DNA of 21,237 nucleotides from Clostridiales bacterium (GCA_009778415.1 WRJV01000337.1:1-21237), one strand, 5' to 3'. Positions 7,392 through 15,124 are shown, counted from the first letter of the stretch. Translations and numbers: made by a program. Notes: generated from the letters alone by a model not told the origin.

Positions 7392-8329
7392 GCCGCTTCC
7401 CTCCCCGTCTTGTTCAAAAACTCCACGTATGCGTCTTCCAGCGTCGGCTCGTGGATCCGTAGCACCGTCAGCCTAGTCTGGAGCCTTGCTATGAGGGACT
7501 GCGCCGATTCCCGGTATGGGACGATGATGCGCCCGTTTACCGTGAATGGCAAGCCAAGCGCCGAGAGCTCATTGGTCAAAGCCGCCCTGTCCTCAGCATC
7601 CAATATCAGCTCCTGCCTAAGCAAGCTGTGCTTCATTTCTTCCGGCGTGGAAAAAGCGGCTATTTTCCCGTGGTTTATTATGCAGACTTTGTCCACGTTT
7701 TCTGCCTCGTCAATGTAGTGGGTGGTCAGGAAGACTGTTGTGCCAAAATGGCCCCGGGTTTCATCGATGTACTCCCACAATGAGCGTCGGCTCACGGCGT
7801 CAAGCCCCTGTGTCGGCTCGTCGAGGAACAGCACGTCCGGAGTATGGATAAGGCTGCGGATTATTTCCAGCTTGCGCTGCATGCCGCCGGACAGTTTTTT
7901 GACTGGCTTGAACATCGCGTCCTCTATGCCCACGATCTCGGCGAGTTCCATCACCTTATTGCGGTAGGCTGCCGGCATGAGGCGGAAGCTCGGCCTGTAG
8001 CCGCACATCCCATAGAGGCAAGCGTGGAAGCGTATGTTTTCCTCTGCCGAAAGCTGAGGGTCGAGGCTGGGGTTTTGAAATATGATGCCAATTTTTTCCC
8101 GAACTTGGCGAGCTGCGCTGTCTATGTCAAAGCCCGCTATTTTCACCTTGCCGGAAGTCTTCGAAAGCGTAGCTGTGAGGATTGAAATTGTCGTGGTCTT
8201 TCCGGCGCCGTTGGGGCCGAGAAAGGCGAAAAACTCGCCCTTCTCGACTGAAAAACTGACGCCGTCCACCGAGGGCGCCTTTGCCCCCTTGTACTGCTTG
8301 ACCAAATTGCTTACTTCTATCATGCTCAT
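7388..8329 (-). CDS. ABC transporter ATP-binding protein (DrrA/CcmA-like)
   Basis: 313 residues from ATG 8329 (a second ATG at 8323 is equally possible), 14 bp after the MarR stop, with GAGGGAAG upstream. Walker A is GPNGAGKTTT (about 38-47). The Q-loop is in GIIFQNPSLDPQLSAEENIR, the signature is KKLSGGMQRKLEI, Walker B is VLFLDEPTQGLD and the switch His is in FLTTHYIDEAE. The C-terminal part from about 220 is the short extension (ending LEDAYVEFLNKTGREAA) typical of DrrA-type daunorubicin-resistance ATPases. It powers the permease encoded immediately downstream. All motifs look intact. Confidence 0.95.
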   Translation of the reverse strand: MSMIEVSNLVKQYKGAKAPSVDGVSFSVEKGEFFAFLGPNGAGKTTTISILTATLSKTSGKVKIAGFDIDSAARQVREKIGIIFQNPSLDPQLSAEENIRFHACLYGMCGYRPSFRLMPAAYRNKVMELAEIVGIEDAMFKPVKKLSGGMQRKLEIIRSLIHTPDVLFLDEPTQGLDAVSRRSLWEYIDETRGHFGTTVFLTTHYIDEAENVDKVCIINHGKIAAFSTPEEMKHSLLRQELILDAEDRAALTNELSALGLPFTVNGRIIVPYRESAQSLIARLQTRLTVLRIHEPTLEDAYVEFLNKTGREAA

Positions 8330-8342
8330 CTGCCGACTTCCC

Positions 8343-8918
8343 TCACCTTTCGTCTCCGTCTCTCCTATAACTACGGTCGGGCCCGAAGCCCGTATGCATG
8401 CCGTGAGGGAATCCGCGCCCACCAAAGAACCCTCCCATGTTGCCAAACCGTTCTCTGAGAGCCGCTACCTTTTCAAGCATTTCATCGCCCTGTGCGCCAA
8501 ATCTCTCGTGAAGAGCTGCGATGATCCTGTCCAGGTATTCGCTGAAAACATTTTGCTCTTCGTCTGACAGGCAAGAGAAAACGTCATTGAAGTCAGAGGT
8601 TTCAGGCTGCCTTTCGCACCTGCCTTTTTCAGTAAGTTTCACTAGCATCACCCGTTTGTCCTGCGCGGACGGCTCGCGGGTCACGTAACCGCCTTTCTCC
8701 ATCTTTGAAAGCAGCTCGTTAAGCGACGAGATGCTAAGCCCCAAAAGATAGGACAAGTCTTTTGTGCTTATGCCGTCCCGAAGCTTGAGAACGGCGAGAA
8801 TCCGCCCCTGCCCCCGCGTTGTGTCTGCCATCGGGCCGTTAACGGCCCAAGCGCGTATCTGCTGCTTGTTGAGCAGCCATTGAAGCTGTGTCAGCTTTTC
8901 GTAAAGTTCGCTTGTCAT
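8343..8918 (-). CDS. MarR-family transcriptional regulator with Gly/Phe-rich tail
   Basis: 191 residues from ATG 8918, chosen because GGAGGTGA lies 7 nt upstream; the in-frame TTG at 8933 would swallow that site. The winged helix-turn-helix spans about 35-105: GRILAVLKLRDGISTKDLSY, then LGLSISSLNELLSKMEKGGY as recognition helix, then the wing REPSAQDKRVMLVKLTEKGR. MarR proteins act as dimers that leave DNA on binding a ligand. The last 30 or so residues are rich in Gly, Phe, His and Arg (GGFFGGRGFPHGMHTGFGP), a disordered tail seen in some regulators of this type beside ABC exporters. It heads the efflux operon and three GGTACCGT copies in its promoter region suggest autoregulation. Confidence 0.93.
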   Translation of the reverse strand: MTSELYEKLTQLQWLLNKQQIRAWAVNGPMADTTRGQGRILAVLKLRDGISTKDLSYLLGLSISSLNELLSKMEKGGYVTREPSAQDKRVMLVKLTEKGRCERQPETSDFNDVFSCLSDEEQNVFSEYLDRIIAALHERFGAQGDEMLEKVAALRERFGNMGGFFGGRGFPHGMHTGFGPDRSYRRDGDER

Positions 8919-8942
8919 GTGCGTCACCTCCAAGATATATTA

Positions 8943-9008
8943 ACGGTACCGTCAAATATACTTTAACAGGTACCGTCAGCTCTGTCAAGCGTTTTTTACA
9001 GGTACCGT
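8943..9008 (-). promoter_or_regulatory. MarR operon promoter with three GGTACCGT operator candidates
   Basis: GGTACCGT occurs at 8945-8952, 8969-8976 and 9001-9008; the first is part of the perfect 10-bp palindrome ACGGTACCGT (8943-8952). On the minus strand a good promoter is TTGACA (complement of 8983-8988), a 17-bp spacer, then TAAAGT (complement of 8960-8965). The second copy falls inside the spacer, the first at the expected transcription start, and the third upstream. That placement is what a repressor needs. Binding by the adjacent MarR protein is inference. Confidence 0.65.
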
Positions 9009-9024
9009 GAAAAAAATTTTGTTG

Positions 9025-9053
9025 TTGAGTTTTTCACAAAACAGTGATACTAT
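9025..9053 (+). promoter_or_regulatory. Candidate promoter of the glycosylase-LuxR-HipA-patatin operon
   Basis: TTGAGT (9025-9030), a 17-bp spacer, then TACTAT (9048-9053), placing the start of transcription near 9060, about 27 nt before ATG 9087. The third GGTACCGT copy lies 17 bp upstream of the -35, so the MarR regulator could influence this divergent operon too. Each hexamer matches the sigma-A consensus at four of six positions. Confidence 0.45.
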
Positions 9054-9086
9054 AGCCGTAGCAATATTGGCGCACGGGAGGCAGAC

Positions 9087-9773
9087 ATGGGCGAAAACCT
9101 GTTGTTCATATATGAAACCCTCTTCGCCCGTTACGGTGATTTGCACTGGTGGCCTGCAAAAACGCCTTACGAAGTGATGGTCGGCGCGGTGCTGACGCAG
9201 AACACGGCTTGGACCAACGTTGAGAAAGCAATCGGCAACTTCGGAGGGAAGCTGACGCCAGAGGCTGTTGCGGACGCAAGCCACGCAGAGTTGGCAGAGA
9301 CAATTAGGCCGGCAGGGTTCTTCAATCAAAAGGCGGGCTACCTAAAAGCGGTAACTAAATGGTTTGCAGGGTACAATTACGATGTGCAGGCTGTGCAGCG
9401 CGAGCCTTTTGAAAAACTGAGGACAGAGCTGCTTGCCACAAAAGGCGTCGGGCAGGAGACTGCCGATTCGGTGCTGCTGTACGCATTCGGTTTTCCTACT
9501 TTTGTGGTCGATGCCTACACAATAAGGCTCTGCGAGCGGTACCCAATTGACGCAGGCAAAGGCTATGCAAAGGTCAAGGCGCACTTTGAGAACAATCTGC
9601 CAAAGAGCACCGGGGTCTTCAACGGCTTCCATGCCCTTATCGTTATAAACGCCAAAGAACACTGTAGAAAAAAACCGGCATGCATAGGGTGCCCGCTGTT
9701 TGAAACCTGTGGGCGGCGAGGAATTAAAATCGAAAAGCAGACTATTGACAGGACGGTGAACGTAAATGAATGA
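9087..9773 (+). CDS. HhH-GPD DNA glycosylase of the endonuclease III / MagIII type
   Basis: 228 residues; GGGAGG lies 5 nt before the ATG. The early segment MVGAVLTQNTAWTNVEKAI and the helix-hairpin-helix LLATKGVGQETADSVLLYAF followed by FVVDAYTIRLC match the Nth superfamily. The catalytic Asp (VDAYT) is present, but the position of the Nth lyase Lys is Glu (GVGQETA), as in Helicobacter MagIII, which suggests a monofunctional alkyl-base glycosylase rather than an AP lyase. Near the C-terminus four Cys form an Fe-S site, spaced C-x5-C-x2-C-x5-C instead of the usual C-x6-C-x2-C-x5-C. The base excised cannot be determined. It overlaps the next gene by 8 bp, so it is co-transcribed with the LuxR-type membrane protein. 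Confidence 0.92.
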   Translation: MGENLLFIYETLFARYGDLHWWPAKTPYEVMVGAVLTQNTAWTNVEKAIGNFGGKLTPEAVADASHAELAETIRPAGFFNQKAGYLKAVTKWFAGYNYDVQAVQREPFEKLRTELLATKGVGQETADSVLLYAFGFPTFVVDAYTIRLCERYPIDAGKGYAKVKAHFENNLPKSTGVFNGFHALIVINAKEHCRKKPACIGCPLFETCGRRGIKIEKQTIDRTVNVNE

Positions 9774-11436
9774 GAAAACGTTAATGCCGGTAGAGTCTAC
9801 GCCTATGCGCGCTACGACAGCCCGGCGCGAGTGGTGGGGCTGGTTTGGTGCCATGGCATGGCTGTTCTTTCTGATGTACGGCTACGAGATGTTTATGCTC
9901 TCGGGGACGCCAAATTACGGGGGCTATACGATTGTCCCATTTTTCTTCATGGCGGTATTTGCGCTCTCGATTGCCGTTTTCGGATTAAGGTTTGGCCGTG
10001 ACCCAAACGGCCTTTCAAAAGTCGCACGTTTTACAACCCCAGTGGCAATCTTGACAACGGCGGTATTCGCCCTTCTGCCGGAGATGTTCAGCACGGCTTT
10101 ATATGTGCTATCCCCCATACTGTTTGCCCCGGCAATGACGCGCAGGATATATGGCGTGCTCCACACGTCGGAGCGTGAAAACAGGCTGACGCGGTACATG
10201 TTCGGCATATCCGTTTGCGTGATAGCGTTTACTGTCTGGATGATAATTGAACCGCCAAAAGAAGTCGCCTTCCTCGTGCCCGCGCTGCTGGCAGTGCCGG
10301 CGTGGACAGGCGTTAGCCGCACTGTGCCGCTTCCGAGCAGCTTGCCTGAAAAGGGCGTTTTCCAAATATCGAAGAAAAACATCGTCTTGCTTGCTGCAGC
10401 GTTGACTGCTCTGATATTGCTCGACCTGTCGTCATCGGTGATTCACACGAACATCGTTCTTATCGGGATGGAGGAAGAAGATATTCTTAGCGCCGTTTTA
10501 GGCATGATCCTCCCGGCGATAGGATTCGTGCTGTACGGCGTCATCAGCGACAGGGGCCGCGAGCGCACGGGGTTCATATGCGGCATGAGCTTATTCATCG
10601 TCGGCATCATACTAGCCCTTATGCCTGCCGATGCCCAGACTGCCGTGTCTCTGCCTTTGGTTTTTGCCGACGGCCTCGGTGGGACTTATACAGAATTTTT
10701 CATATTGACAATTCCGATATTTTTCTTTATAGGTTCAAAACGGCCAGTTTTTGTAGCTTCCCTTGGCGTTTTGGCCAACTTGGTGTCATCTGCCATAACA
10801 TGGACGGACGTCTATTGGGTTAACGAGTCATTCTTGTCCCTTGATGCAACATTGTACCTTGCAGCAGCTATTTCAGCAGTCATTTTCATGTTGACAGTAT
10901 TCTTTATTTTTGAGCAGCACCGGGAAAGGACGCTTGCCGCCGCCCTGTACGCGTTGCTCCATAACGGGGGCATCAGCCAACCAGCCACAATAGCCGAAAC
11001 GCCACTGGAGAAAGAGGCACCAGACGTGGCAGAAGCAGCAAAAGTGCAGGGCATGATAAACGCTGGGCTGACAGGTGAGGAGATAAAAATAGCCCATTTG
11101 ATGCTAGACGGGGTGTCTCATCGCGACATAGCCCGAAAGATGAACATGAAAGCCGCCGATTTTAGCCAGCATGAAAAAGCTATCCGGAAAAAACTAAACC
11201 TTATGGGTGACCCCGACCCGGTTATTGCAGCAGTAGCTGCAGAATACAAGCTGACAAAAAGGGAAAAGGACATGCTAAAATGTTTGCGCGACGGCTTATC
11301 CACAGAGAAAACCGCTGCCGAGTTGTACATTTCCGAGGAAACCGTAAGGGGTCATGTAAGGCACCTTCTGAGAAAACTGGGCATAGAAAAACGGGCAGAC
11401 GTAATTACATGGCTCGAACAGCGAGAACAACAATAG
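9766..11436 (+). CDS. 12-TM membrane protein with C-terminal LuxR-type DNA-binding domains
   Basis: 556 residues. About twelve hydrophobic helices (residues 25-400) form an MFS-like membrane domain without clear MFS transport motifs. After an acidic linker the protein ends in a LuxR/GerE helix-turn-helix at about 494-556 (KLTKREKDMLKCLRDGLSTE, SEETVRGHVRHLLRKLGIEK). Just before it, at about 435-490, lies a weaker copy (LTGEEIKIAHLMLDGVSHRD, KAIRKKLNLM), so the DNA-binding part looks like a tandem repeat. It would be a membrane-bound transcription factor sensing something in or across the membrane. Its ATG overlaps the glycosylase stop by 8 bp, and AGGACGGTGA serves as ribosome site. The kinase gene follows after 14 bp. 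Ligand and targets are unknown. Confidence 0.88.
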   Translation: MNEKTLMPVESTPMRATTARREWWGWFGAMAWLFFLMYGYEMFMLSGTPNYGGYTIVPFFFMAVFALSIAVFGLRFGRDPNGLSKVARFTTPVAILTTAVFALLPEMFSTALYVLSPILFAPAMTRRIYGVLHTSERENRLTRYMFGISVCVIAFTVWMIIEPPKEVAFLVPALLAVPAWTGVSRTVPLPSSLPEKGVFQISKKNIVLLAAALTALILLDLSSSVIHTNIVLIGMEEEDILSAVLGMILPAIGFVLYGVISDRGRERTGFICGMSLFIVGIILALMPADAQTAVSLPLVFADGLGGTYTEFFILTIPIFFFIGSKRPVFVASLGVLANLVSSAITWTDVYWVNESFLSLDATLYLAAAISAVIFMLTVFFIFEQHRERTLAAALYALLHNGGISQPATIAETPLEKEAPDVAEAAKVQGMINAGLTGEEIKIAHLMLDGVSHRDIARKMNMKAADFSQHEKAIRKKLNLMGDPDPVIAAVAAEYKLTKREKDMLKCLRDGLSTEKTAAELYISEETVRGHVRHLLRKLGIEKRADVITWLEQREQQ

Positions 11437-11450
11437 AAGGGGGCACCGCA

Positions 11451-12257
11451 ATGGTCGGAATTGCAGATGAAGAACCGTGGGATTTGCGGGACATTGTTTG
11501 GAGCAGGGTAGCCGGCAGTTTGGCGTCTGACGGTGTTTACATGAAAGCCCTGCTGACCGTTGACGGGGCTAGCCAATACCTGAAGCTGTCAAGGTACGAC
11601 AGTTATCGCGGCATCTACGGGCATGAATCGGTAAACGAGCTGATCGCGTGCAGGCTGGGCAAGCTGCTTGGCTTTTGCGTACCGGAAGGAACCCTTAGAA
11701 GGTGCCTGGTTCGGATTGACGGCAAGGACCACGTTGACTATGTATTTGCGGCGCAGTCATACAAGACGGCGGGAAGCAGAGTGGCGTTCGAGGATTTTTA
11801 CGTGGACAACAGGCTGTCCGGCAAGGAGTCGCCGTTGGATTTGTGCAAGCGTTTTGGATGGTCAGGCTACATCTACAAAATGTTCATTTTCGATTACCTC
11901 GTGCTTAACCGCGACAGGCACGGGGCAAATTTGGAGGTCATGAAAAATGGCGGCATAAGGCTTTCGCCGTACCTTGACAATGGCCTGTCTTTCATATGTT
12001 CCTGCACAAACGATGCTGAAGCGAAGGCCTTCAACACAGCTGAGGACAGGCCGGTAAATAACTTTATCGGGGAAAAGCGCCTGGCACTTAATCTTAACAA
12101 GATAGACAAACAGGTAAAATTCAACGAACTGAAAGAACCGGATATGCACGTGCTATTTGACGGCCTTTCGGGTGTTTTGTCTGATTGTTTTTTATCCGTA
12201 ATCTGGAAAATTATATGGAGCAGGTGGCAAGATGTTGCAAAGTTTCGTATTGCGTGA
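11451..12257 (+). CDS. HipA-like protein kinase lacking the N-terminal subdomain (HipT-like)
   Basis: 268 residues from ATG 11451, with GAAGGGGG about 7 nt upstream; longer upstream in-frame starts overlap the LuxR gene and lack support. The kinase core is visible: beta-strand Lys in QYLKLSRY (about K45), a helix with HESVNELIACRLGKLLGF, then the catalytic loop YLVLNRDRHGANLEV (D155, N160) and the metal-binding PYLDNGLSF (D176). These match the HipA_C N-x-D-R-H-x-x-N and D-x-G motifs. The protein is shorter than full HipA (about 440 residues) and has no N-subdomain 1, which seems to be encoded by the next gene, overlapping by 26 bp. HipA and HipT phosphorylate aminoacyl-tRNA synthetases; the target here is unknown. 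No HipB-like Xre gene is adjacent. Confidence 0.85.
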   Translation: MVGIADEEPWDLRDIVWSRVAGSLASDGVYMKALLTVDGASQYLKLSRYDSYRGIYGHESVNELIACRLGKLLGFCVPEGTLRRCLVRIDGKDHVDYVFAAQSYKTAGSRVAFEDFYVDNRLSGKESPLDLCKRFGWSGYIYKMFIFDYLVLNRDRHGANLEVMKNGGIRLSPYLDNGLSFICSCTNDAEAKAFNTAEDRPVNNFIGEKRLALNLNKIDKQVKFNELKEPDMHVLFDGLSGVLSDCFLSVIWKIIWSRWQDVAKFRIA

Positions 12258-12570
12258 CGGCAATTTAAACGGCAGGCAGGTTGGTGCGCTCACATATGAC
12301 TCAGTGGCAAAACAATTTTCAATGACAATTGCAGAGGACGTGCCAAAAGATGATTTGCCTTTGTCGCTTGCAGGGTTTGCCAACAGAAACATACGCGTGC
12401 TGTCGCATGAGGACGTGCTGCGGTGGGTGCGGGGGCGCATCTGCCCTCCGGGGCGCCACAACATCAGGGAGATACTGAGGGACAACGGGCTAAAAGAGTA
12501 CGACGAATTTGGCCTTCTTATGGTGACGCAGGCAAAGTGCGACAAGGACGAGCTTTATTTAGACTACTGA
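12232..12570 (+). CDS. Small HipS-like / HipA N-subdomain-like protein
   Basis: 112 residues, overlapping the kinase gene by 26 bp; GGAGCAGGTGG lies just before ATG 12232. The first half (NGRQVGALTYDSVAKQFSMT, then DLPLSLAGFA) reads like the N-terminal subdomain of HipA (x-G-x-x-V-G-x-L...F-x-Y...LSLSL). The later RICPPGRHNIREILRDNGLK sits where HipA has its LLPE-R segment. In the three-gene HipBST system this subdomain is a separate protein, HipS, that neutralises the kinase HipT. The order there is hipS then hipT, whereas here the small gene follows the kinase. The similarity is weak and judged by eye; it could instead be an unrelated partner protein. Fold prediction would settle it. Confidence 0.65.
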   Translation: MLQSFVLRDGNLNGRQVGALTYDSVAKQFSMTIAEDVPKDDLPLSLAGFANRNIRVLSHEDVLRWVRGRICPPGRHNIREILRDNGLKEYDEFGLLMVTQAKCDKDELYLDY

Positions 12571-12620
12571 TACGGGCGACAGCCCACGATAGACTGCTAA
12601 ACGTCAGAGGAGAAACAACC

Positions 12621-13880
12621 ATGATAGACTTGATAAACAACCCGGATATTCTACAAACTACAGGTGAAATCCGCAGGAAAGCGGCAGCTGGCCAGTATCT
12701 TGTTTCGGACATTGTTTTGCGGGACGGCGGGCAGGAATACCAGTTCGTCGACCTCGTGCTGGAAGGCGGCGGGACGCTGGGCATAGCCTTGGTGGGGTAC
12801 ATACATGCGCTTGAGCAGGCGGGGATACGCTTCCTCGGCATCGGCGGGAGCTCGGTTGGCGCCATAGTGTCATTGCTTGCCTACAGCTGCGGCAGCCGGA
12901 CGGAGGCAAAAGGGGAGAAGCTGGCTGCCATTGTAGGGGACATGAACCTGGGGTCAATGGTGGACGGGAAATTCTTCCCACGCAAGCTGTCAAACCTGCT
13001 TGGTAAAAAGGACGCACGGCTCCGTACACTGCGACTTGTAGCCAGTACTGTACTTTCGTTGCCGCAGATATTTTTCAGGCTTGGCTTGAACCCAGGGGAC
13101 AAGCTATACGAGTGGATTTCAGACAGGCTCAAGGAAAACGGCATTCAAAGCATGGCAGACTTGGACGTTTTGACCGGCGCGTTGCCGAAAGGGCTGTGCA
13201 ACCGTAAGACAGGAAAACCAATAACCAACTACGATACAAGTCTGAAACTCGTTGCAGCTGACATTACAACCAGCACTAAAGTGACTTTCCCCGACATGGC
13301 TCCAATGTATTGGAGCGACCCGGACAAAGTAAATCCGGCTGGTTTTGTCCGCGCTTCCGCGTCGATTCCGGTATTCTTCCAACCCTACACAGTTAACGGC
13401 ATTTCCGACCTTATTGGGAACAGCGACAAATGGGAACGGCTGGGAGGCTTTACCGGCAAGCTGTCCGACAAGGTGTCATTTGCAGACGGCGGTTTGCTGT
13501 CAAATTTTCCGATCGACCTTTTCAAGCGTCTCGGCATACCTCGCGCCCCAACTTTTGGCGCACGGCTTGGCAGCAAGTACCGCACGGCAAAAGGCATCGA
13601 GAAGATAGGGCAATACGCAGGAAACCTGTTCAATTCGATGCGCCATTGTACGGACTATGATTTTATATTTAAAAACCCGCTCTACAACAGCCTTATTGCG
13701 CACATACCGACAGACAAGTACAATTGGCTCGACTTTGCCATGTCTCCAGAAGACAAGCTCGGACTCTTTAGGGAAGGCGTCCAGTCAGGTTACGCGTTCC
13801 TAGAATGCTTTAACTGGGAACAGTACAAGGCGCTTAGAGCCGCTGAACTCGAAATGTACCGTGTGCAAAAGGTGAAGTAA
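12621..13880 (+). CDS. Patatin-like phospholipase
   Basis: 419 residues from ATG 12621, with AGAGGAG 8 nt upstream. The patatin catalytic apparatus is complete: oxyanion-hole loop EGGGTLGIALVG (about 48-59), nucleophile elbow GGSSVGA (Ser78) and catalytic Asp in FADGGLLSNFP (Asp289), a DGG motif. Such enzymes hydrolyse phospholipids or lysophospholipids with a Ser-Asp dyad. No signal peptide is seen, so it acts from the cytoplasm. It starts 50 bp after the HipS-like gene and ends the operon. Patatins serve as membrane-attacking effectors in several defence systems (for example CapV in CBASS), and the regulatory genes upstream would fit that, but a housekeeping lipase is not excluded. It converges with the YkvI gene 9 bp away. 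Confidence 0.92.
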   Translation: MIDLINNPDILQTTGEIRRKAAAGQYLVSDIVLRDGGQEYQFVDLVLEGGGTLGIALVGYIHALEQAGIRFLGIGGSSVGAIVSLLAYSCGSRTEAKGEKLAAIVGDMNLGSMVDGKFFPRKLSNLLGKKDARLRTLRLVASTVLSLPQIFFRLGLNPGDKLYEWISDRLKENGIQSMADLDVLTGALPKGLCNRKTGKPITNYDTSLKLVAADITTSTKVTFPDMAPMYWSDPDKVNPAGFVRASASIPVFFQPYTVNGISDLIGNSDKWERLGGFTGKLSDKVSFADGGLLSNFPIDLFKRLGIPRAPTFGARLGSKYRTAKGIEKIGQYAGNLFNSMRHCTDYDFIFKNPLYNSLIAHIPTDKYNWLDFAMSPEDKLGLFREGVQSGYAFLECFNWEQYKALRAAELEMYRVQKVK

Positions 13881-13889
13881 CATTGAGCT

Positions 13890-14957
13890 TTACGTTCTGT
13901 TGTGCCGAAAAATAACGCAGACGGTGAAAACCAGGCCTAGGTAGCCGATGAACGGATAGACTATGCCGACAAGCTCGCGAAACGAAAAAAACAGCCCGGC
14001 GACAAAGCTGAACGCAGCTGTCGCAACCGCGAAAAGCCTGTTTTTCCATGTTCCTTCCGTGAAGAACTGGTTGCAGAAAGACCACATAATCGCGGAGCTT
14101 GAAGAGAACATGCCTAGCATCAGCACCACTGAAAAAGATGTCCCCAGCAATGGGGATATTTTTTTCGACAGGAAAAGCGTCGGAACGGACAGGGATGCTG
14201 CGTCTCCGGCATTGAGGAGAATAGCAGTGTTCATGATGGCAATTACCAGGACCAATGCGGCAGTTCCAAGGAGTGCGCCCCATTTTGCGTCACTTCTGCT
14301 TTTCGCAGTTTTTCCAAGTGCAGTGAAATACGTGCATCCGCACAGAAAATTGAGGGACAAGTACAAAGCTCCGCTTGCCGCCCAGCCCGGCGCCACCTGC
14401 GAGGGCGCCAAGACCTTTTCGTAATCGCTGATTTCGCTGAAGTTAGCTAGGTCATGGATTACGGTTGCTGCACCCACCGCAATGGCAAAGACGACGATGA
14501 CAGGCCCTATCTTCGACACGATCCGCACAAGGTTTTCAAAGCCGGTCAGGTATGCGCACAAAACCAGTATCGCCATTGTTGCGGAGCCTATTGACGAATT
14601 GACTCCGTAGTATTCTGACAAAGTGGCGCCTGACGCTGTAATCAGCACCGTCATCACCAGCAGCAGCGTCGCCGGGACGAGCCGCGAATATACGGCACCT
14701 GCCCACTTGCCGCAGTAAAACCGGTAATGGTCGAATTTCGCCTCACCTTTGTGCTCGTATCCCTTCACCAGTAGTTTCTGCCCCAGAAAAACAAATCCGA
14801 CCATATTGATCAGCACAGCGCCGTAGCTTGCATACCCATAGCTTGTGAAGAATTGCAGGATTTCCTGCCCGGTTGCAAACCCCGAGCCAACTATCCAAGC
14901 GATGAACGCCCCCGCATATTTAATGATTGCCTTGAAGTCGCCTCTCTCTTTTTCCAT
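13890..14957 (-). CDS. YkvI-family integral membrane transporter
   Basis: 355 residues with about ten transmembrane helices. The opening IIKYAGAFIAWIVGSGFATG followed by QEILQFFTSYGY, with its broken first helix GSGFATGQE, is the hallmark of the YkvI family (COG3949), related to LeuT-fold amino-acid transporters. The substrate is not established for the family. The ATG at 14957 has no recognisable ribosome binding site, and no good alternative start lies nearby. A TATACT box six bases upstream hints at a leaderless transcript. It is a single gene, convergent with the patatin operon. Confidence 0.88.
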   Translation of the reverse strand: MEKERGDFKAIIKYAGAFIAWIVGSGFATGQEILQFFTSYGYASYGAVLINMVGFVFLGQKLLVKGYEHKGEAKFDHYRFYCGKWAGAVYSRLVPATLLLVMTVLITASGATLSEYYGVNSSIGSATMAILVLCAYLTGFENLVRIVSKIGPVIVVFAIAVGAATVIHDLANFSEISDYEKVLAPSQVAPGWAASGALYLSLNFLCGCTYFTALGKTAKSRSDAKWGALLGTAALVLVIAIMNTAILLNAGDAASLSVPTLFLSKKISPLLGTSFSVVLMLGMFSSSSAIMWSFCNQFFTEGTWKNRLFAVATAAFSFVAGLFFSFRELVGIVYPFIGYLGLVFTVCVIFRHNRT

Positions 14958-14961
14958 GCAA

Positions 14962-14986
14962 CCAGTATATCATACGGCAGACATTG
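14962..14986 (-). promoter_or_regulatory. Candidate promoter of the YkvI gene, possibly leaderless
   Basis: On the minus strand TTGCGG is followed, 18 bp later, by TATACT, which ends six bases before the ATG. Transcription would then begin at or next to the A of the start codon. This agrees with the lack of a ribosome binding site, but the -35 box is poor. Confidence 0.3.
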
Positions 14987-15090
14987 TCCGCAACCTTCGA
15001 GCGGCTTAAAGGAACAAAGGTCAAATATTGATGAATTATCGACGACAATTTGTAACCGCATACTTTTTTCAATAATGCTGCCCATAGTGT

Positions 15091-15124
15091 AGCCCTTGAT
15101 GCGCAAGGGTTTTATATAATTTTT
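15091..15124 (+). terminator. Orphan intrinsic-terminator-like hairpin
   Basis: Stem AGCCCTTG / CAAGGGTT (15091-15098 with 15104-15111, one G-U pair, loop ATGCG) followed by TTATATAATTTTTG. It reads as a plus-strand terminator, yet no plus-strand gene ends within 1.2 kb. It may stop read-through from the patatin operon, or end a short RNA. Confidence 0.45.
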
